This document shows, piece after piece, positions 1-7,886 of a stretch of 64,000 nucleotides of DNA (positions within the stretch are counted from its first letter, which is position 1; each line of letters begins with the position of its first letter). Both the position numbers and the translations under genes were made by a program. The notes under the pieces are model-generated. The model worked only from the letters and a program-made list of their open reading frames with translations, did no database searches and was not told the origin of the DNA. The stretch is from JBMOKT01 sp049323895 (GTDB taxonomy: Bacteria > Bacillota > Peptococcia > Peptococcales > BICA1-8): positions 22,156-86,155 of the forward strand of contig JBMOKT010000017.1 of the NCBI GenBank assembly GCA_049323895.1. Reading direction: 5' to 3'.

Positions 1-348
1 TATCAATGCATCTGTCTCCTTAATAACAGTTTCCTGTTCTAATGCGCCTTTACCACGGTCCAGCTTGCCTGCATTATAAATATTATCCCCGTGAATCTGG
101 TCAGCGGCAACTATATTTTCTGAAGGGATGCCAACGGCTTGGGCAAAAATTTTTCTGTTTTCCTTCACCTTCTCAAAATTATCCCCGCAATGGAAAGCAA
201 GATTTAAGGAATCATAGGGTGTGTCACTCCTTCCCCCAATACGGGTGCTGAATCCATGCTTTACCAAGCCTGTTTCTGCAAAGGTAGGAACAATATAATA
301 TTTAACTCCGTTTTTTTCCACTAATTGAAAAGCTCCGATTATGAACAC
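1..348 (-). CDS. pgeF: Polyphenol oxidase/laccase-domain protein PgeF (YlmD), partial
   Basis: The reading frame enters from the left edge, so only about the first 116 codons are present. The translation has the PgeF (YfiH/YlmD, DUF152) signature: HGFSTRIGG, then SLNLAFHCGDN and later DQIHGDN. The family acts on purine nucleosides and in some bacteria edits wrongly incorporated peptidoglycan precursors. The family assignment comes from these motifs; the activity is inferred. It lies downstream of nrdG in the same direction, and in Bacillus subtilis ylmD also follows the sigG-ylmC region. The start is unclear: the strong Shine-Dalgarno GGGAGGTG overlaps the GTG at 348, and the best-spaced codons are rare ATA (342) or ATC (339). 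Confidence 0.85.
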   Translation of the reverse strand, partial: MFIIGAFQLVEKNGVKYYIVPTFAETGLVKHGFSTRIGGRSDTPYDSLNLAFHCGDNFEKVKENRKIFAQAVGIPSENIVAADQIHGDNIYNAGKLDRGKGALEQETVIKETDALI

Positions 349-364
349 CTCCCAATTTCCCTGC

Positions 365-394
365 TTTAATACTATACTATAGTATAGTATTAAA
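365..394. promoter_or_regulatory. 30-bp perfect AT-rich palindrome upstream of pgeF
   Basis: Both strands read TTTAATACTATACTA followed by its exact reverse complement, with no central gap. It lies 17 bp upstream of the GTG of pgeF and contains TATACT/TATAGT hexamers usable as -10 elements on either strand. This suggests an operator overlapping a promoter. The regulator is not identifiable. Confidence 0.5.
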
Positions 395-410
395 TTTGCT
401 AAATAATTAG

Positions 411-436
411 GGAGGTAAAAATTTCCATTTACCTCC
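411..436 (-). terminator. Hairpin after nrdG, possible terminator
   Basis: A 9-bp stem (GGAGGTAAA with TTTACCTCC) and an 8-nt loop lie 20 bp past the nrdG stop. The downstream T-tract on the minus strand is weak, so termination is only likely. The stem also contains a Shine-Dalgarno-like GGAGG, but no start codon follows it. Confidence 0.35.
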
Positions 437-455
437 TCTAAACTTAGACCTATTG

Positions 456-965
456 TTACGCATATTTAATTTGGTTATTGAAGGTTTTTAAAACAACGCT
501 GTCCCCAGCAAAGGAGCCCGCTAAGTCTATAATGCGCTGGTTGAGGGAACCCTTGAAAAATAAGGAAATATCCTTTTGGGCTTCAATATAGGGACCATCC
601 ACAAGGACATCCACCAGTTGAAGTATGGGCAAGTCCTTCACTTCCTCAAAAAGGTATCCTGTGTATAACCAAATATTAAGTTCCGGTCTTCGTTTTTTAA
701 GATAAGTGATTACCTTCAGCAGGTTTTCATGCTGCAATAGGGGATCCCCCCCCGAAAACGTAATTCCGTTATGCCGGGGGGATACTTTTCTTAATATTTC
801 CTTGGCCAGATCCCGTTCTTCAATCTCCTTACCACCATAAGGGTCAAGAAGTTCTTGGTTATGGCAGCCTGGGCAAACTCTGGGGCAGCCCTGGAGAAAA
901 GTCACTACCCTAATCCCCGGACCGTCAACTATAGAATCTGTCAATATATCAGCATATCGAATCAT
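456..965 (-). CDS. nrdG: Anaerobic ribonucleoside-triphosphate reductase activating protein NrdG
   Basis: Radical SAM activase that uses a 4Fe-4S cluster and S-adenosylmethionine to install the glycyl radical on NrdD. The 169-residue product has the cluster motif CxxxCxxC at Cys27, Cys31 and Cys34 (GCPRVCPGCHNQ) and the SAM-binding GGDPL further on. The start chosen is the ATG before IRYADIL because GGAGGAAAAC sits just upstream; a longer frame to 1001 lacks a ribosome site and adds 12 atypical residues. It follows nrdD after 116 bp that carry a dispersed repeat. Confidence 0.95.
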   Translation of the reverse strand: MIRYADILTDSIVDGPGIRVVTFLQGCPRVCPGCHNQELLDPYGGKEIEERDLAKEILRKVSPRHNGITFSGGDPLLQHENLLKVITYLKKRRPELNIWLYTGYLFEEVKDLPILQLVDVLVDGPYIEAQKDISLFFKGSLNQRIIDLAGSFAGDSVVLKTFNNQIKYA

Positions 966-1002
966 GTTAGTTTTCCTCCAACTTAACCAAATTCCAGTCA
1001 CC

Positions 1003-1056
1003 CGTCACCAGTCACTTGTTTTACTAGCCACCAGCCACTAACAACTAGCCACTGAC
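1003..1056 (+). repeat. Dispersed repeat of CCAGTCAC / TAGCCAC units, copy 1
   Basis: In the nrdD-nrdG gap, a stretch of overlapping short units (CACCAGTCACTT, then CTAGCCACCAGCCAC, CTAACAACTAGCCAC) nearly matches the reverse complement of 31450-31500. A shorter relative is at 38352-38376. It contains no open frame with a ribosome site. Confidence 0.6.
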
Positions 1057-1081
1057 CATAAAAATTAACCTATTAGGTTAG

Positions 1082-3190
1082 TCACATATGCTTAACCCTG
1101 TTTTTCTCTTCAGCCTTTTTAGCATCATTAAATAAGTCCAAAGTTGAAAGATAGCCCGTTATCCTTCTCACCCTACTTATCCTGCCCTCGGTTCCGCAGG
1201 CGGGACAAACTTCCGTATCAATGACCCCGTTGAAACCACATTCCTTGCAAACATCTACAGGGAAGTTAACGGCAGCATAACCCATTTCCGCTTCATACAT
1301 GGCATGGATAATATTTTCAAAGGCTTCTAAATTATTAGTAGGCGCAGAAGGCAACTCTACATAGGAAATATGCCCCGCATTGCACATTTGGTGATACGGT
1401 CCCTCAATGTTAATTTTTTCAATAGCACCAATTTTAAAATCTACCGGTATGTGAAAGGAGTTTGTATACCATTCCTTATCAGTAATACCAGGGAGTTCTC
1501 CAAAAAGCTTTTTATCTTTTGCTACAAATTTCCCGCTTAAACCTTCAGCCGGGGTAGCCAGAAGGGAGAAGTTAAGTTTATATTTTTGAGTGGCTTCATC
1601 ACATTTTCTGCGTAAATGTCCGACAATGGAGAGCCCCAAAGCTTGCGACTCCTTGCTTTCGCCGTGGTGTTTCCCCGTTAAGGCCTTCAATGCTTCCGCT
1701 AAGCCAATAAAGCCTAAGCTTAAGGTACCATGCTTGAGAGCTTCTTCAATACAGTCATCAGCAACTAAATTTTCACTGCCCATATAAAGCTTTTGTCCCA
1801 TTAAGAAAGGAAAGTCTTTTACTTTCAACCGCTTTTGAAAATCATAGCGGGTCAGGAGCTGCTTAATGGTCAGTTCTATTACTTTATCCAAGCTGCTCCA
1901 GAATTCGGATAAATCTCCCTTGGATTTAATGGCTAAACGGGGCAGATTTATGGTAGTAAAAGAAAGGTTGCCTCTCCCATCGGTAACTTCTGGTCCATTT
2001 ACATTTCCGATGACACGGGTCCTGCAGCCCATATAAGCTACTTCATCTTCGTATACGGCATTGAAAGCGGAATCCTGGAAAGAAAAGTTAGGGAATAATC
2101 TTTTGCAGGCAACTTTCATGCTCAAAAGAAATAAGTCATAATTGGGGTCTTCAGGGTCATAATTTATACCGTCTTTAATTTTAAAACAAATATTAGGGAA
2201 AATTGCAGCCTCCCCCTTGCCCAGACCCTTCTCGTAAGCTTTCAAAAGCTTCTTTGTTATCATTCTTCCGCCTCTGGACGTATCAGTACCAAGATTTATA
2301 GAGGAGAAGGGCACTTGGGCACCTGCCCGGGAATGCATTGTATTCAAGTTATAAATGAATCCTTCCATAGCCTGATAAACTTCATCTTCTACCTGTTCCT
2401 GAACTATTTCACTTATTTTTCCATCATCACTTTCTAAACCAAGGGACGCTAAAGTATCCCTTAGCATTCTTTCCTGACGGATAAACTCTTTTTCCACATA
2501 CAAACCCATATCCCTGTCAAAGAAAGCAAAAGATTGCCCTCCATGGTGGTCATTCTGGTTGCTTTGCATTATTATGGCTGCTAAAGCCGCTGCGGTCTTA
2601 ATGCCTTTAGGGGGTCGGATATAACCATGTCCGTTATTGAATCCCTCTTCCAAAAGTCTTCGCAAGGGAATCTGCAGGCAGGTGGTAGTTTTGCCATACC
2701 AGGCTAAATCATGTATGTAGATATCCCCATTAATATGGGCTTCTGCCTGTTCAGCAGGAATAACTCGTTTTAAGTAATAGTCTTTGGAGGCAATCTCCGA
2801 TATCTGCAGGACCTTAGCCGAGGGGGAATTGCCTACATTAGCGTTTTCCCTGCTGGTTTCCCTAAGAACTTCTGCAACAGCGTCCATTAGCTCCGATCTG
2901 GTTTCCCTAATTCTTGTCCGTCCATCCCTGTATAATATGTAAGCCTTTGCCGTTCTAGCATGCCCTTTCTCTATTAATACTTTTTCTACAGCATCCTGGA
3001 CATCCTCCACAGTAAAGACATGACCATTGAACCTTTCCTTTAAATAACGCAAAACATCAATGGTCAATTCCATGGCTGTCTGCTTATCTTCACCACCTAC
3101 AGACTTAGCCGCCTTAAAGATGGCATCGGTTATCTTTCCTTCGTTGAAACCAACTTCCCGCCCATCCCTTTTGCGAATACTTGTAAACAT
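1082..3190 (-). CDS. nrdD: Anaerobic (class III) ribonucleoside-triphosphate reductase NrdD
   Basis: Glycyl-radical enzyme that reduces ribonucleoside triphosphates to deoxy forms without oxygen. In the 702-residue product, residues 1-95 are an ATP-cone allosteric domain (IRKRDGREVGF at the front). The C-terminus has a zinc site of four cysteines (648, 651, 662, 665) followed by RRITGYLS, where Gly679 should carry the radical. Length and layout are normal for the family. GGAGGG lies 9 bp before the ATG. The start is 3 bp from nrdR, so the two are co-transcribed, and NrdR boxes precede the operon. No aerobic reductase is present in the window. Confidence 0.97.
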   Translation of the reverse strand: MFTSIRKRDGREVGFNEGKITDAIFKAAKSVGGEDKQTAMELTIDVLRYLKERFNGHVFTVEDVQDAVEKVLIEKGHARTAKAYILYRDGRTRIRETRSELMDAVAEVLRETSRENANVGNSPSAKVLQISEIASKDYYLKRVIPAEQAEAHINGDIYIHDLAWYGKTTTCLQIPLRRLLEEGFNNGHGYIRPPKGIKTAAALAAIIMQSNQNDHHGGQSFAFFDRDMGLYVEKEFIRQERMLRDTLASLGLESDDGKISEIVQEQVEDEVYQAMEGFIYNLNTMHSRAGAQVPFSSINLGTDTSRGGRMITKKLLKAYEKGLGKGEAAIFPNICFKIKDGINYDPEDPNYDLFLLSMKVACKRLFPNFSFQDSAFNAVYEDEVAYMGCRTRVIGNVNGPEVTDGRGNLSFTTINLPRLAIKSKGDLSEFWSSLDKVIELTIKQLLTRYDFQKRLKVKDFPFLMGQKLYMGSENLVADDCIEEALKHGTLSLGFIGLAEALKALTGKHHGESKESQALGLSIVGHLRRKCDEATQKYKLNFSLLATPAEGLSGKFVAKDKKLFGELPGITDKEWYTNSFHIPVDFKIGAIEKINIEGPYHQMCNAGHISYVELPSAPTNNLEAFENIIHAMYEAEMGYAAVNFPVDVCKECGFNGVIDTEVCPACGTEGRISRVRRITGYLSTLDLFNDAKKAEEKNRVKHM

Positions 3191-3193
3191 CTT

Positions 3194-3661
3194 CTATTCC
3201 CTCCTATTACCTGTCCGTAAGAGACCTTCAATCTCTTTTATAAACGTATTAATATCCTTAAACTCCCTGTATACGGAAGCAAATCTAACATAAGAAACCT
3301 CATCCAATTCCTTTAGCTTGTCCATAACTAATTCACCAATCAAGGAAGAACTCACTTCCCTTTCCATACGGTTTCTAATATCCCTTTCAATTTCCTCAGT
3401 AACCCTTTCTAAAGCACGAGAAGAAACAGGCCTTTTCTCACACGCCTTAATTAAGCCATTTAAGATTTTGGTGGTTTCGAAAACTTCCCTCTTGCCATCT
3501 TTTTTAACTACTAATAAAGGTACATCTTCAATCTTTTCGTAGGTAGTAAACCTTTTAGAGCATTCCCCACATTCCCTGCGACGCCTAATGGAATTTCCTT
3601 CGTCTGCAGAACGTGTATCCAAAACTTTGGTGTCAAAAAAACCGCAAAATGGACAACGCAT
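3194..3661 (-). CDS. nrdR: Transcriptional repressor NrdR
   Basis: Zinc-ribbon plus ATP-cone repressor of ribonucleotide reductase genes; it senses ATP/dATP. The 155-residue protein has the four zinc cysteines at 3, 6, 31 and 34 (MRCPFC, then RECGECSKRFTTYE) and an ATP-cone from about 49 to 139 (VVKKDGKREVF). It is first in an nrdR-nrdD-nrdG operon with a 3-bp gap to nrdD. Two NrdR boxes lie 142-194 bp upstream of its ATG, so the operon is very likely autoregulated. The start follows GGGAGTG. Confidence 0.97.
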   Translation of the reverse strand: MRCPFCGFFDTKVLDTRSADEGNSIRRRRECGECSKRFTTYEKIEDVPLLVVKKDGKREVFETTKILNGLIKACEKRPVSSRALERVTEEIERDIRNRMEREVSSSLIGELVMDKLKELDEVSYVRFASVYREFKDINTFIKEIEGLLRTGNRRE

Positions 3662-3802
3662 TTTGTTTCACTCCCATTAATAAAATTAGGGGCAAGTAAA
3701 CTTTGGGTAGATTTTTTGGAAAAGTTTTTTAGAAATCTTAGAGGGTTTTTCTGCCTGCAGCTAGAACATAGATTGTATGTATATAGAGTAAAAACACACA
3801 AA

Positions 3803-3822
3803 TGTCACTATATTTAGTGACA
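3803..3822. promoter_or_regulatory. NrdR box 1
   Basis: The 20-bp dyad TGTCACTATATTTAGTGACA matches the known NrdR box pattern (consensus near ACACTATATATAGTGT). Its arms TGTCACTA and TAGTGACA are perfectly complementary. Confidence 0.85.
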
Positions 3823-3834
3823 TTTACTATTTTA

Positions 3835-3854
3835 TACTACTATATTTAGTATGT
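3835..3854. promoter_or_regulatory. NrdR box 2
   Basis: It shares the core CTATATTTAGT with box 1 and lies exactly 32 bp (about three helical turns) away. Paired boxes on the same helix face are typical of NrdR operators. Confidence 0.82.
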
Positions 3855-3883
3855 CAAACCATAATTTTACAGAAACCAAAAAC

Positions 3884-3909
3884 AAAAAAGCGCCTCATGG
3901 CGCTTTTTT
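3884..3909 (-). terminator. Rho-independent terminator
   Basis: Stem AAAAAAGCGCC/GGCGCTTTTTT with a TCAT loop, flanked by T-runs in both directions. It separates the ylmC transcript from the NrdR-controlled operon. Confidence 0.8.
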
Positions 3910-3988
3910 CTCAGAAGCAGATGCATCCCTATATGTTCACCTTCATTGAATGCTTGCCTTATCCTAAGCCTCAACCTAGACCTTAACC

Positions 3989-4010
3989 TAAAACCGCCTT
4001 GGCGGTTTTA
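3989..4010 (-). terminator. Hairpin overlapping the ylmC stop codon
   Basis: The 10-bp palindrome TAAAACCGCC/GGCGGTTTTA includes the TAA of ylmC at 4008-4010. It may be an early terminator backing up the one at 3884-3909. Confidence 0.5.
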
Positions 4011-4304
4011 GAGTTCCGCCTTTCTAACCCACTCTTCATTTTTATCCCTTCTAGGTAATTCAGTAAATTGTATTGCTTCTACCAGGATAACATCTATCCC
4101 AATTCTGATTATTTTTTCCCAGGGCACAATATAATCTTCTTTTTTATTGAAAATATTAAGGAACCTGCTGGCACCAGGAAGAATTAAAGCGGTTATTCTG
4201 CCTGTCTCCACATCAATATCGATATCCTTAATTGGTCCTAAACGTCTCCCATCAATTACATTAATTATTTCCCGTTCTTGCAAATCCGAAACTTTAGCAA
4301 GCAT
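4008..4304 (-). CDS. ylmC: YlmC/YmxH family PRC-barrel protein
   Basis: A 98-residue protein with the YlmC/YmxH PRC-barrel pattern: VSDLQEREIINVIDGRRLG, then IDIDVETGRITALILPG, then a central DYIVPWEKIIRIG. These proteins are common next to sporulation sigma genes; their molecular role is not established. The ATG follows a strong AAGGAGGGG. The place is conserved (sigG, then ylmC), but here spoIIR stands between them. It has its own terminators and is probably a single-gene transcript. Confidence 0.9.
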   Translation of the reverse strand: MLAKVSDLQEREIINVIDGRRLGPIKDIDIDVETGRITALILPGASRFLNIFNKKEDYIVPWEKIIRIGIDVILVEAIQFTELPRRDKNEEWVRKAEL

Positions 4305-4372
4305 GAGTACCCCTCCTTATAGATGGACAATATATGTATATGTGCAGTTGCAGTTTTAATGACAAAAAAATA

Positions 4373-4394
4373 AACCAGGCGAAAGAACCTGGTT
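4373..4394 (-). terminator. Terminator after spoIIR
   Basis: Stem AACCAGG/CCTGGTT with an 8-nt loop. On the minus strand it is followed by TTTATTTTTTT (4372 down to 4362). Confidence 0.75.
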
Positions 4395-4412
4395 GTATAT
4401 GCAGTCAATTAT

Positions 4413-5039
4413 CTAAATTATTCTCCAAACCCCGGAAAAAAGTTGGAGGAAATTATGCCAAATCCGTTTAGGGGCGCCTAATGGTTCATTACTTTTTTCC
4501 TTAGATATTTTTGAATTTAAAGTTGGTACCGTCTTCTCATCTAAAACTAAAGACTTTTCAACTTTTTTTACCCAATCGCCATGACAGATTGGAGGATAAA
4601 GAACACACCACCAATTGCCTCCTTTTCCTTCTCCAATTATTATCTTTAAAGCCATGTATTCACCAGCAGGCAAGACCAGTGAGTTACTATATCTGCGCGC
4701 AGGAAACCTGCTTTTTCCCAATTCAATTTTTACTTTGTAGTTAAAGCCTTTATTTTCAATGTATTTTTCGATATGTTTTTTTTGCGCTCTGCTATTTTTG
4801 TTAATATAAGAGGAGACCTGATTTATGTTTTTAAGCTCCTTTAATTCAGCCATCTCCCTGAGTACTAAGTCCCTTATTTCTAATTTAAGGTTTTGATCTT
4901 CAGGACTGTCAGAATTTGCAATTATATGTAGGCGAATGATATCCTTCTCGACTTCATCGGCAATCAAGGGCTGATTTAAGCTCAAACTCAAAAATATCAA
5001 AAAAACAATTGCGCTAAGCTTTAACTTCAAATTCAACAC
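4413..5039 (-). CDS. spoIIR: Stage II sporulation protein R
   Basis: Secreted forespore signal that triggers SpoIIGA to process pro-sigma-E in the mother cell. The protein begins with one hydrophobic segment (about residues 6-24, signal or anchor). It then carries the family block DIIRLHIIANSDSPEDQ, and later WWCVLYPPICHGDW. Length near 208 is normal for the family. Start choice is open: GTG at 5039 overlaps the AAAGGGG ribosome site, and a TTG at 5030 is better spaced. It is 4 bp from the end of sigG and probably co-transcribed with it, which differs from Bacillus, where spoIIR is elsewhere. Confidence 0.92.
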   Translation of the reverse strand: MLNLKLKLSAIVFLIFLSLSLNQPLIADEVEKDIIRLHIIANSDSPEDQNLKLEIRDLVLREMAELKELKNINQVSSYINKNSRAQKKHIEKYIENKGFNYKVKIELGKSRFPARRYSNSLVLPAGEYMALKIIIGEGKGGNWWCVLYPPICHGDWVKKVEKSLVLDEKTVPTLNSKISKEKSNEPLGAPKRIWHNFLQLFSGVWRII

Positions 5040-5043
5040 CCCT

Positions 5044-5820
5044 TTACATATGCTTTCGCATATGGGTTAGGGCTGCCTTTTCTAATCTGCTGACCTGAGC
5101 CTGAGAAATACCGATTTCATCAGCTACTTCCATTTGGGTTTTGCCGTCAAAAAATCTTAAAGTCAATATCAGCCTTTCCCGTTCATTAAGCTTACGCAAG
5201 GCCTCTTTGACAGCAATACTCTCCAGCCAGCTTAGATCTGAGTTTTTTTCGTCTCCTACTTGATCCATTACAAAAATAGGGTCTCCCCCGTCATGATAAA
5301 TAGGCTCAAATAATGATACCGGCTCCTGGATAGCATCTAAGGCAAATACAATTTCCTCCCTGGGCAGTTTTAGCTCCTCGGCAATTTCAGTTATGGTGGG
5401 TTCTTTAGAATGTTTATTGACTAGGGAATCCCTGACCTGCAATGCCTTATAGGCAATATCCCTTAAGGATCTGCTTACCCTAATGGGGTTGTTATCACGC
5501 AGATATCTCCTTATTTCACCAATAATCATAGGGACCGCATATGTTGAAAACTTAACATTTTGGCTTAAGTCAAAATTGTCTATAGCTTTCATCAAACCTA
5601 TACACCCTACCTGAAATAAGTCATCCACATATTCACCCCTATTGGTAAACCTCTGGATGACGCTTAATACCAAACGTAAGTTTCCTTGGATTAACTTTTC
5701 TCTGGCTTCCTCATCATTGTTAGCTTGAAGGTTTTTAAACAATTCTCTCATTTTCACGTTAGATAATACGGGTAATTTTGCAGTGTCAACTCCACAAATT
5801 TCTACTTTGTTTATTATCAA
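5044..5820 (-). CDS. sigG: RNA polymerase sporulation sigma factor sigma-G
   Basis: Late forespore sigma factor. The 258-residue protein matches SigG throughout: N-terminal NKVEICGVDTAKLPVLS, region 2 with GNLRLVLSVIQRF and KFSTYAVPMIIGEIRRYLRD, and region 4 ending DEIGISQAQVSRLEKAAL. The start codon is TTG with AGGGGGT about 7 bp upstream. It lies 280 bp downstream of sigE with a terminator, a large inverted repeat and a sigma-F-like promoter in the gap, so it is probably made in the forespore by its own promoter. Confidence 0.97.
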   Translation of the reverse strand: MIINKVEICGVDTAKLPVLSNVKMRELFKNLQANNDEEAREKLIQGNLRLVLSVIQRFTNRGEYVDDLFQVGCIGLMKAIDNFDLSQNVKFSTYAVPMIIGEIRRYLRDNNPIRVSRSLRDIAYKALQVRDSLVNKHSKEPTITEIAEELKLPREEIVFALDAIQEPVSLFEPIYHDGGDPIFVMDQVGDEKNSDLSWLESIAVKEALRKLNERERLILTLRFFDGKTQMEVADEIGISQAQVSRLEKAALTHMRKHM

Positions 5821-5852
5821 GCCATTTACCCCCTAAGTTCAGAGCTTATTTT

Positions 5853-5882
5853 AGTTATTGCCTTGGGAAGGGTTGATTATTC
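5853..5882 (-). promoter_or_regulatory. Sigma-F-like promoter for sigG
   Basis: On the minus strand GAATA, a 15-bp spacer and GGCAATAACT resemble the sigma-F pattern (GYWTA, 15 bp, GGnnAnAnT), 33 bp before the TTG of sigG. Bacillus subtilis sigG is sigma-F dependent. One or two positions deviate. Confidence 0.35.
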
Positions 5883-5984
5883 CAGGCAAAGGATAAAAAT
5901 GGCTAAAATGGTTAAAGTCCTTTCATTCGGAGATTTGTGAATTTAGTAAAAAAACTTCAAATTGAATTTCTTTAGTGCCCAGTG

Positions 5985-6059
5985 GGGGGTGTCAGGGGAC
6001 GGTTCTCTGTCACGGCTTGCGCCGAAGGGCGTGACAGAGAACCGTCCCCTGACACCCCC
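5985..6059. repeat. 75-bp element with 30-bp perfect inverted arms
   Basis: Arms 5985-6014 and 6030-6059 are exactly complementary over 30 bp (GGGGGTGTCAGGGGACGG and so on) around a 15-nt loop, GCTTGCGCCGAAGGG. Similar TGTCAGGGGACGG text is widespread in clostridial genomes from general knowledge, and TGACAGGGGGACG recurs here at 63831-63868. The loop resembles part of the ACGGCTTGCGCCGAGCC repeat family in this window. Confidence 0.75.
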
Positions 6060-6080
6060 GACACCATAAATAAATACGAC

Positions 6081-6102
6081 AAAACGGGCTTACGCCCGTT
6101 TT
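6081..6102 (-). terminator. Terminator of spoIIGA-sigE
   Basis: Stem AAAACGGGC/GCCCGTTTT with a 4-nt TTAC loop, overlapping the first bases of the sigE stop codon on its high-coordinate side. Confidence 0.75.
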
Positions 6103-6835
6103 ACTCCATCCTTTGTATTTCTTTTTTCAGTCGTTTAATTATCCTTTTCTCCAATCTTGATATATATGACTGGGATATTCCTAGAAAATCAGCAACCTCC
6201 TTTTGTGTCTTTTCCTGCCCCCCCACCAGTCCGAACCTTAACTCCATTATTTTCTTCTCCCGGGGATTTAATTTTTTCATAGCTGAATTTAAAAGTTTCT
6301 TATCTACTTCCTCCTCTAAGGATTTATAAATAATATCATTCTCTGTACCAAGCACATCACTAAGCAGGAGTTCATTTCCATCCCAATCAATATTTAACGG
6401 CTCATCAAAACTGACCTCTGATTTCGTTTTGTTGCTTCTTCGCAAATGCATTAAAATTTCATTTTCAATACACCGGGATGCATAGGTAGCCAATTTGATT
6501 CTTTTTACAGGGTCAAAGGTATTAACAGCCTTAATTAGACCAATAGTTCCTATGGAAACCAGGTCTTCTATGCCGATTCCTGTATTTTCAAATTTGCGGG
6601 CTATATAAACCACTAAACGTAAATTTCTTTCGATTAGGATACTTTTAACGTTAGCATCGCCTGCCTCCAGGCGCTCTAACAAAAGTCCTTCCTCATCCTG
6701 GGTCAGAGGTGGCGGCAGAGCCTCGCTGCTGCCCACATAAAAAATGTCTTCAGAAAGTCCTAGTTTCTTTAAAAGCCTTAAAAAAATAATTTTAAAATTT
6801 ATCTTCCATCTTATTAATTGACCTTCTTGAATCAA
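6101..6835 (-). CDS. sigE: RNA polymerase sporulation sigma factor sigma-E (pro-sigma-E)
   Basis: Mother-cell sigma factor made as an inactive precursor with a membrane-associated N-terminus that SpoIIGA removes. The product (244 residues) has the hydrophobic basic pro-sequence before YVGSSEALPPPL, then ERNLRLVVYIARKFENTG and ISQSYISRLEKRIIKRL. The start is TTG, because CGGAGGTGG lies 7 bp upstream; an upstream in-frame start would add 15 residues not seen in the family. It follows spoIIGA after 47 bp and shares its promoter. Confidence 0.96.
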   Translation of the reverse strand: MIQEGQLIRWKINFKIIFLRLLKKLGLSEDIFYVGSSEALPPPLTQDEEGLLLERLEAGDANVKSILIERNLRLVVYIARKFENTGIGIEDLVSIGTIGLIKAVNTFDPVKRIKLATYASRCIENEILMHLRRSNKTKSEVSFDEPLNIDWDGNELLLSDVLGTENDIIYKSLEEEVDKKLLNSAMKKLNPREKKIMELRFGLVGGQEKTQKEVADFLGISQSYISRLEKRIIKRLKKEIQRME

Positions 6836-6882
6836 AGATGTCCACCTCCGTTTATTTTGTCTTACAAAATTTCGCTGCAATA

Positions 6883-7809
6883 CTATTCACCATTAAGCAT
6901 ATCCGGATGAATTAAAGCTTGGTAAGAACCCTGGGAGCACAACCTTAAATGATATATCCCTACAACAATCTTGGTATTGATAATTCGGTTTTCACCATCC
7001 CTAATCATTACTTTATCAGGCTTAAATCCAATCAACATTCCATTTTGATTCCCTAACGAGGAAAAGGGAATCAGTCTTAGCCTGGTTTGCCATTTATCAT
7101 CCGAAAAAACACTTAACTGTTGGTCCAAAGGGGGTATTTCCTTCCTGCCCAGTATTTTCTCTAGTACCGGAGGCAAAACTGCGGCTAATTTTTTATACTC
7201 AATAACCATTACAGGTTCTTTACTGATAGGGTCAACTAACTGATTGCCTGTATCCACTAATGCATCAAAATCTATTAATTCACCAAAAATTTCTAAAGTA
7301 CCTTTGACCAGCCAAGGTCCTTGATGTAAATTACGCCTTACGTAGCTGGCACCCCAAATTCCTAATATTATGGCAACTGCCAGCCCGACTAAGAGCCAGG
7401 CAGTCCTAAAATCAATTACATTCACCGCAATACCGTTCCACGTTTCAATAATATTTGGATTTGTATCAAACAGATACATGGATCCTAAAACCGCCCCACC
7501 CATGATGAATGAAACTAAATAAAAATAGGCGGCAGATTTTAAGAACCGCCTAAAATTGTAAAATCCATAAGCTGCCAGGAGCATTAGTATAGAACAGAAT
7601 ATTTTGGCAAAAACGGTACTTAACATAGTAAGTTGCGGTAAAAATATAAGTACAGCGTAACCAGCACCAATAAATGCACCAAAACACAATCTGGTGAAGG
7701 TTGTCCCTAACTTTCCAAGTTTTGCTGCCGCCCAGAGAATAAAGAAATCCATAGTGAAATTTATAAGAAAAACTAAATCAATGTATACGTTAACATCGGG
7801 CGACACCAA
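6883..7809 (-). CDS. spoIIGA: Sporulation sigma-E processing peptidase SpoIIGA
   Basis: Septal membrane aspartic protease that cleaves pro-sigma-E after the SpoIIR signal. The 308-residue protein has about five membrane segments in the first 155 residues, then a soluble domain with the catalytic ALVDTGNQL, Asp186-Thr-Gly. The start is a TTG (7809) or the adjacent GTG (7806) after GGGGGTGG. It is followed by sigE as in all spoIIG operons. The upstream gap has a promoter with an unusually long spacer. Confidence 0.95.
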   Translation of the reverse strand: MVSPDVNVYIDLVFLINFTMDFFILWAAAKLGKLGTTFTRLCFGAFIGAGYAVLIFLPQLTMLSTVFAKIFCSILMLLAAYGFYNFRRFLKSAAYFYLVSFIMGGAVLGSMYLFDTNPNIIETWNGIAVNVIDFRTAWLLVGLAVAIILGIWGASYVRRNLHQGPWLVKGTLEIFGELIDFDALVDTGNQLVDPISKEPVMVIEYKKLAAVLPPVLEKILGRKEIPPLDQQLSVFSDDKWQTRLRLIPFSSLGNQNGMLIGFKPDKVMIRDGENRIINTKIVVGIYHLRLCSQGSYQALIHPDMLNGE

Positions 7810-7853
7810 ACCACCCCCGCTTCAATTTTTTCAGGGAGAAGCTTCCTCTTAAC

Positions 7854-7886
7854 ATTATAAACCATCTTCTTCCAGAAACATGTCAT
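7854..7886 (-). promoter_or_regulatory. Candidate spoIIG promoter with 21-bp spacer
   Basis: On the minus strand ATGACA (7886-7881) and a perfect TATAAT (7859-7854) are 21 bp apart. The Bacillus subtilis spoIIG promoter has a similarly long 22-bp spacer and needs Spo0A. A loose Spo0A-box-like TTTGCGAAA lies just upstream (about 7889-7897). Confidence 0.45.

Noticed and set aside
456..1001. Longer nrdG start at 1001
   Set aside because: The added 12 residues lack family support and a ribosome site, and overlap the dispersed repeat region. GGAGGAAAAC points to the ATG at 965.
5982..6329. Plus-strand frame of 115 residues
   Set aside because: It is antisense to sigE and begins in the inverted repeat; a shadow frame.
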